Shown here piece after piece: positions 60,557 to 64,000 of a stretch of DNA of 64,000 bases. Position 1 is the stretch's first letter. Each line of letters starts with the position of its first letter. The position numbers and the translations under genes were made by a program. Origin of the DNA: Streptomyces guryensis. GTDB lineage: Bacteria; Actinomycetota; Actinomycetes; Streptomycetales; Streptomycetaceae. The stretch covers positions 124,001-188,000 of the forward strand of contig NZ_JAJSBI010000017.1 in assembly GCF_021261325.1 (NCBI RefSeq), in the 5' to 3' direction. The notes beneath the pieces were generated by a model that was given only the letters and a program-made list of their open reading frames with translations, searched no databases and was not told the DNA's origin.

Positions 60557-60870
60557 CTCTGCTCGGGGTCCTTGGACGCCGTCAGCAGCGTCACGGGCCC
60601 CTTGGCCGTCAACTCCCGGACGTAGCTGAGCAGTTCGCCCGCCTCAGGGGCGTCCAGCTCCGCCTCGTAGCGGTCGGCGAACTCCTCGTACGAGCCCTCA
60701 CCGGCGTGATACCAGCGGCGCAGTTCGGTCGACGGGGTGAGGGCCTTGGGCCACTCGTCCACGTGCGCCGCGTCCTTGGACAGGCCGCGCGGCCACAGCC
60801 GGTCGACCAGGACGCGTACACCGTCGTCCGGCTCGGGCGGTTCGTAGACGCGACGCACGCGAACGCTCAC
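60511..60870 (-). CDS. DUF488 family protein
   Basis: A 119-residue protein with the DUF488 signature VRVLVDRLWPRGLSKDAAHVD, then WYHAGEGSYEEFADRYEAEL and PVTLLTASKDPEQSHAAVL. The family (YeaO-like) is widespread in bacteria with no established reaction; a Cys/Arg-based activity has been suggested only from structure. The start is GTG 60870 with GGAAGG seven bases before it. Its last 46 bp overlap the GMC pseudogene on the other strand. Confidence 0.87.
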   Translation of the reverse strand: MSVRVRRVYEPPEPDDGVRVLVDRLWPRGLSKDAAHVDEWPKALTPSTELRRWYHAGEGSYEEFADRYEAELDAPEAGELLSYVRELTAKGPVTLLTASKDPEQSHAAVLLRLLGPDAR

Positions 60871-61020
60871 GATCGGGCCTTCCCGGGTTGCTGGTGGCGT
60901 CGAGCGTAGTGCGCAGGCGTGGGGTGACGCCGTATCACTTGACCCAATCGAGGAGGAAACCGAGCCGGGCGACCCATAACCTGGAATCGTGTGATCATCG
61001 GCCACCCCCCAGGAGTGCAT

Positions 61021-61330
61021 GTGAGGAAGTCCAGCCGACAGTCCGTCAGACCCACCGCCTTCCTCCGTCGCGAGGCCCTGACCGCGACCGTCCCCGTTGC
61101 GCTCGCGGCACTGCTCGCCGCCGCCGGACCCGCGACCGCCGGCACGGGAGGCGCGTCCGGAGTCGGCGACCCGTACTTCCCGCTCGCCGGCAACGGCGGC
61201 TACCACGTAGACCACTACGACCTGACTCTCCGTTACGACCCGACGAGCCGTCACCTCGACGGCGCCGCCGTCCTCACCGCCCGCGCCACGCAGGACCTCA
61301 CCCGTTTCGACCTCGACTTCAACGGGCTGA
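61021..61330 (+). pseudogene. N-terminal fragment of an M1-family metallopeptidase
   Basis: GTG 61021 with AGGAG starts about 103 residues typical of a secreted Streptomyces M1 aminopeptidase: a signal (TATVPVALAALLAAAGPATAG), then GDPYFPLAGNGGYHVDHYDL and a TRFDLDF segment. At about 61330 the homology stops in mid-domain and the DNA turns into a piece of another gene on the opposite strand. The catalytic HExxH part is absent. It is the left member of a three-piece mosaic. Confidence 0.8.
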
Positions 61331-61735
61331 ACCGGCTCGGTGCGGTCCAGACCCAGCAGGTGCAACGTCTTGAGCGTCTCGATGAACTCCCGGCCCAGGC
61401 CGTACTTGAAGGTGACCCGGCGGGCGTTCACCCAGCGCGGGACGAGCAGCACCTCCTCGTGCTCCACGTTCACGCACTCGACGGGACCGATGCCCTCAGG
61501 GAAGTCGAACACCTCCGGCTCGCTGAACGGCTCGGTGGTGAACCAGCCGCGGCCGGACTCGTACACGACCGGCGGATTGAGGCATTCCTCGATGGTGGTC
61601 CAGATGCTGAAGGAAGGGGCGAAGTCATAGCCGTCGACGGTGAGGTTCGCTCCGTCGCGGACGCCGATCTCCTCGATCTCGTCGAAGAGTTCGTCGGCGG
61701 AGTACCGGGCGAAGACGTCCGACAGGCCCGGTTCC
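61330..61735 (-). pseudogene. Internal fragment of a saccharopine-dehydrogenase-family gene
   Basis: About 133 residues (DVFARYSADELFDEIEEIG, DGANLTVDGYDFAPSF, EGIGPVECVNVEHEEVLLVP, REFIETLKTLHLLGLDRTEP) match the C-terminal half of the saccharopine dehydrogenase family. The N-terminal Rossmann domain and the last part are missing. It is inverted relative to its flanking fragments, and both joints are abrupt (about 61330 and 61735). No start or stop of its own. The open frame continuing to 60511 is an accident. Confidence 0.78.
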
Positions 61736-61736
61736 A

Positions 61737-62748
61737 CGCGCCCTGCGCGAATTGCGGGCCGTCACCCGGGCGCCGATCACCCGTGTGATCCTCACCCACG
61801 CGCACTTCGACCACATCGGCGGCCTGGAGGCACTCGCCGGCCCCGGAACCCTGGTCGTCGCCCAGGCCGCCTTCCCCGACGAACTCGCGCTGCAGGCCGT
61901 GAGTCCGTCCCCCCTCCCGTCCCTGCTGCCGGACGGCCAGGACCGCCGCCCGCACGTCGTCCCGGACCGGCTCGTCGAGCAGCCCGAGAGACTGACCGTC
62001 GGCGGGCGGAGTTTCACGCTCATCCCCATCGCCGGAGGCGCGACCAGCGACGGTCTCCTCGTCCAACTCTCCGACGAGGGCGTGGTGTTCACCGGTGACA
62101 TGTGTATGCCGTACCTCGGCGCGCCGTTCTTCGCCGAAGGCTCGGCCGAGGGGTTGTTCGACGCCCTGCGGACCGTCCAGGACCTGCGGCCCCGGTTGCT
62201 GGTCCACGGCCACCCGCCGTTGACCGAGAACTTCACCGTCGAGGCGCTCTCCGGACTGCTCGCCGCCCTGCGTGACCTCCACACCGTCGTCGCGGACGAC
62301 ATCGTCGCGGGCCGGTCGCTGACCGACGTGCTGGACCGCGACCACCTTCCCGAGGTGCTGCGCGGGCATCCGGCCGCGATCCTCCCGTACCTGGTCATGC
62401 GCGACGGCTTCATCCAGCGCGTCCACGGCCAGAGGACCGGCTACTGGAAGGCGGACGGCGACGGCGTGGACCCCGTCGGCCGGGCGCAGTGGGCCGCGGC
62501 GCTGGACCTGCTGGCCGGCGGCAGGGCGGAGGCGTCCGTCACGGCGGGGGAGGAACTGCTGGCGCGCGGCGAACCGGAGGTAGCGCTCAGGATCGTCGAC
62601 GGCCTGCTGAGCCACCCCGACGACGCGCCGCCGGCCGAGGTGCGCCGACGGATCCTGCACGCTCGTCGAACGGCACCAGCTCTTCAGCCCGTTCAGGTTC
62701 GCCTACTACGCGGGGCTCGCGGGCCTGACCGCGTCACCCGCCGGCTGA
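61737..62748 (+). pseudogene. MBL-fold hydrolase lacking its N-terminus, frameshifted near the end
   Basis: The frame enters as LRELRAVTRAPITRVILTHAHFDHIGG, so the beta strands before the HxHxDH motif are missing. The rest is well preserved: VVFTGDMCMPYLGAPF, RPRLLVHGHPPL, and an alkyl-sulfatase-like helical C-terminus (WAAALDLLAGGRAEASVTAGEEL). At about 62660 the frame is lost; the natural ending (ALVERHQLFSPFRFAYYAG) continues in another frame to the TGA at 62748. It overlaps the convergent HxlR gene by 43 bp. Confidence 0.8.
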
Positions 62749-63191
62749 GCACCGGGCCCGGGCTCCATGCCGCAGTCGTACGGCCCGAGCGGCTTCCCGC
62801 AGGCGGAGCAGGTCAGCCCGGGCCGAAGCCGGCCGCCGCAGCCGCGGTGCAGGACCACCAGCGGCGGCCCCTGCGGCGCCCGGTGCCCGTCCCCCCACAG
62901 CAGCAAGGACATGATCACCGGCCACAGGTCCAGGCCCGCCGGGGTCACCAGGTACTCGTATCGCTCCGGCCGGGTCTGATAGAGCCGCCGTTCGAGAATC
63001 CCGGCCTCGCAGAGCTTGCCCAGCCGGTCGGACAGCACGTTGTGCGCGATGCCGAGGCTGCCGCGGAAGTCCTCGAACCTCCGCGTGCCGCGCAGCGCGT
63101 CCCGCACGATCAGCAGCGTCCAGCGCTCACCCGCCACTTCGAGCGACCGGGCGATCGAGCAGACCTGACCTTCGTAGGTACGAGGAAGCAC
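62706..63191 (-). CDS. HxlR-family transcriptional regulator
   Basis: A 161-residue winged-helix regulator. CSIARSLEVAGERWTLLIVRDAL and GIAHNVLSDRLGKLCEAGIL are the HxlR core, with the conserved Cys at position 11. The C-terminus has CGGRLRPGLTCSACGKPL, a possible Cys4 metal site seen in a subgroup. Its start is GTG 63191 with GGAGG. Members answer to redox-active or electrophilic compounds. No target gene is evident; the neighbour is a broken MBL gene. Confidence 0.9.
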   Translation of the reverse strand: MLPRTYEGQVCSIARSLEVAGERWTLLIVRDALRGTRRFEDFRGSLGIAHNVLSDRLGKLCEAGILERRLYQTRPERYEYLVTPAGLDLWPVIMSLLLWGDGHRAPQGPPLVVLHRGCGGRLRPGLTCSACGKPLGPYDCGMEPGPGAQPAGDAVRPASPA

Positions 63192-63223
63192 GCCCCCCTC
63201 CTACGTCGATTGCATCACGCAAG

Positions 63224-64000
63224 TCAGTGGCGGAGGGCGACCCCGCCGCGCAGCGCCCCGGCGGCCACCTCCGTCACCGCCTCGGCCACCGCCGCGAGCG
63301 CCGGGGAGTCCAGCTTCCACTGCTGCCAGTACAGCGGGACGTCGAGGAACCGGTCCGGAGCGAGATGCACCAGACGCCCGGCCCGCAGCAGCGGCTCGGC
63401 CTGCACCTCGGGCACCAGACCCCAGCCGAGGCCCGAGGCGACGGACTCGGCGAACCCCTCCGAGGTGGGCACGAAATGCCGCACCGGACTCGCGCCGCCC
63501 CTGCCGCGCCGCAGTCGGCGCACGAAGGCGTCCTGCAGGTCGTCGCTGCGGTCGAAGGCCACCGTCGGCGCCGTCGAAAGAGCCTCCCGCAACGGTCCGC
63601 CGAACTGCTCCCGGGCGAAGTCCGGTGCCGCGACCGGGACATAGCGCATCCGGCCCAGCGCGCGCACGCTGCAGCCCGTGACGGGCTCGGCGGACGACGT
63701 CACCGCCGCCATCACCAGCCCTTCCCGCAGCAGCGACGCCGTACGGGTCTCGTCCTCGCGGCGCAGCTCGAAACAGAGCCGGGGCTCGTGCCGCACCCGC
63801 GTCAGCGCCGGCAGGAGCCAGGTGGCCAGCGAGTCGGCGTTCACCGCGATCGACACCCGGGTCGGCTCCCCGGCCCCGCTCATGCCGAGCTCGGCGCGCG
63901 CATCACGCTCCAGCCGCGCTAGCTGACGGGCGAACCGCACGACGACCTCGCCCGACTCCGTCGGCCGCACCGGCTTCGTGCGCATCAGCAGCACGCGGCC
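63224..64000 (-). CDS. argP: ArgP-like LysR regulator, 5' end outside window
   Basis: About 258 residues of a LysR-type regulator without its N-terminal HTH. The start of the visible part (RTKPVRPTESGEVVVRFARQ) is the end of the DNA-binding domain; the rest is the effector domain (VSIAVNADSLATWLLPAL, VAFDRSDDLQDAFVRRL, PTSEGFAESVASGLGWGLVPEV, FLDVPLYWQQWKLDSPALAAV). The close fit to ArgP/IciA, which senses lysine and arginine and often controls a LysE exporter, is from memory. The lysE gene, if divergent, would lie outside the window. Confidence 0.85.
   Translation of the reverse strand, partial: GRVLLMRTKPVRPTESGEVVVRFARQLARLERDARAELGMSGAGEPTRVSIAVNADSLATWLLPALTRVRHEPRLCFELRREDETRTASLLREGLVMAAVTSSAEPVTGCSVRALGRMRYVPVAAPDFAREQFGGPLREALSTAPTVAFDRSDDLQDAFVRRLRRGRGGASPVRHFVPTSEGFAESVASGLGWGLVPEVQAEPLLRAGRLVHLAPDRFLDVPLYWQQWKLDSPALAAVAEAVTEVAAGALRGGVALRH

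Noticed and set aside
60511..61737. Single 408-residue protein joining the saccharopine-dehydrogenase piece to DUF488
   Set aside because: The middle (61330 to 60870) is antisense to the M1 peptidase fragment and has no homology; the DUF488 gene has its own GTG and ribosome site.

Overview
The window is high-GC actinobacterial DNA. Codon use, GGAGG-type ribosome sites with many GTG/TTG starts, the gene families and the gene order all point to a Streptomyces chromosome, probably an arm or accessory region. It holds about 50 intact genes, two edge-truncated genes and several broken ones. I see no tRNA, rRNA, CRISPR array or insertion sequence.

Region by region: (1) 1-4 kb: the 3' end of a secreted-type protein, an RsbW-like ATPase, a SigB-family sigma factor, and the alternative Clp protease locus popR / clpP3-clpP4. 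A tandem TCTGCC-3N-GGCAGA operator lies upstream of clpP3, and PopR ends in Ala-Ala. (2) 4-9.5 kb: epoxide hydrolase, PhnB-like VOC protein, a GH127 glycosidase with a LamG domain, and an SGNH lipoprotein. (3) 9.6-10.4 kb: wreckage of a two-component system. (4) 10.4-13.9 kb: a three-gene operon for 2-methylisoborneol (an EshA-like family 2B encapsulin with a cyclic-nucleotide-binding domain, a 2-MIB synthase-like terpene cyclase, and GPP 2-C-methyltransferase), i.e. a terpene-synthesising protein nanocompartment. (5) 14-31.6 kb: oxidoreductases, RNase HI, the melC1-melC2 tyrosinase operon, a DHA2-type exporter with its TetR and a clear double operator, a secreted cholesterol-oxidase-like flavoprotein, a serine hydrolase, a membrane pseudokinase, and a threonine dehydratase-like enzyme. 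(6) 31.7-37.5 kb: a TPR protein / polyprenyl synthetase pair under an array of four 13-bp TATA-centred repeats, an AIM24 protein, a TerD plus double CAP-domain fusion, and a serine hydrolase.

(7) 37.7-46.4 kb: a secreted thermolysin-type protease, then a ROK-controlled carbohydrate operon: GH27 enzyme, a GH95 fucosidase broken by one frameshift, and an SGNH esterase. (8) 46.5-53.1 kb: a large LAL-type LuxR regulator and an overlapping three-gene redox/signalling operon (REC-thioredoxin-reductase-like fusion, cNMP-domain histidine kinase, UBP zinc finger). (9) 53.4-64 kb: universal stress protein, DUF4032 protein, MBL hydrolase, AlkB with a near-match SOS box, TetR with FAD dehydrogenase, DUF488 protein, HxlR and ArgP-like regulators. 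Between these lies a decay zone (59.7-62.7 kb): a multiply disrupted GMC oxidoreductase and a mosaic of three truncated genes joined end to end.

Working links: PopR should activate clpP3-clpP4 and be removed by the housekeeping ClpP1P2. The methyltransferase makes 2-methyl-GPP, which the encapsulated cyclase converts to a C11 terpene. The ROK, GH27, GH95 and esterase genes form one secreted polysaccharide-degrading unit. Readings of protein families are from sequence inspection and memory, without database searches.
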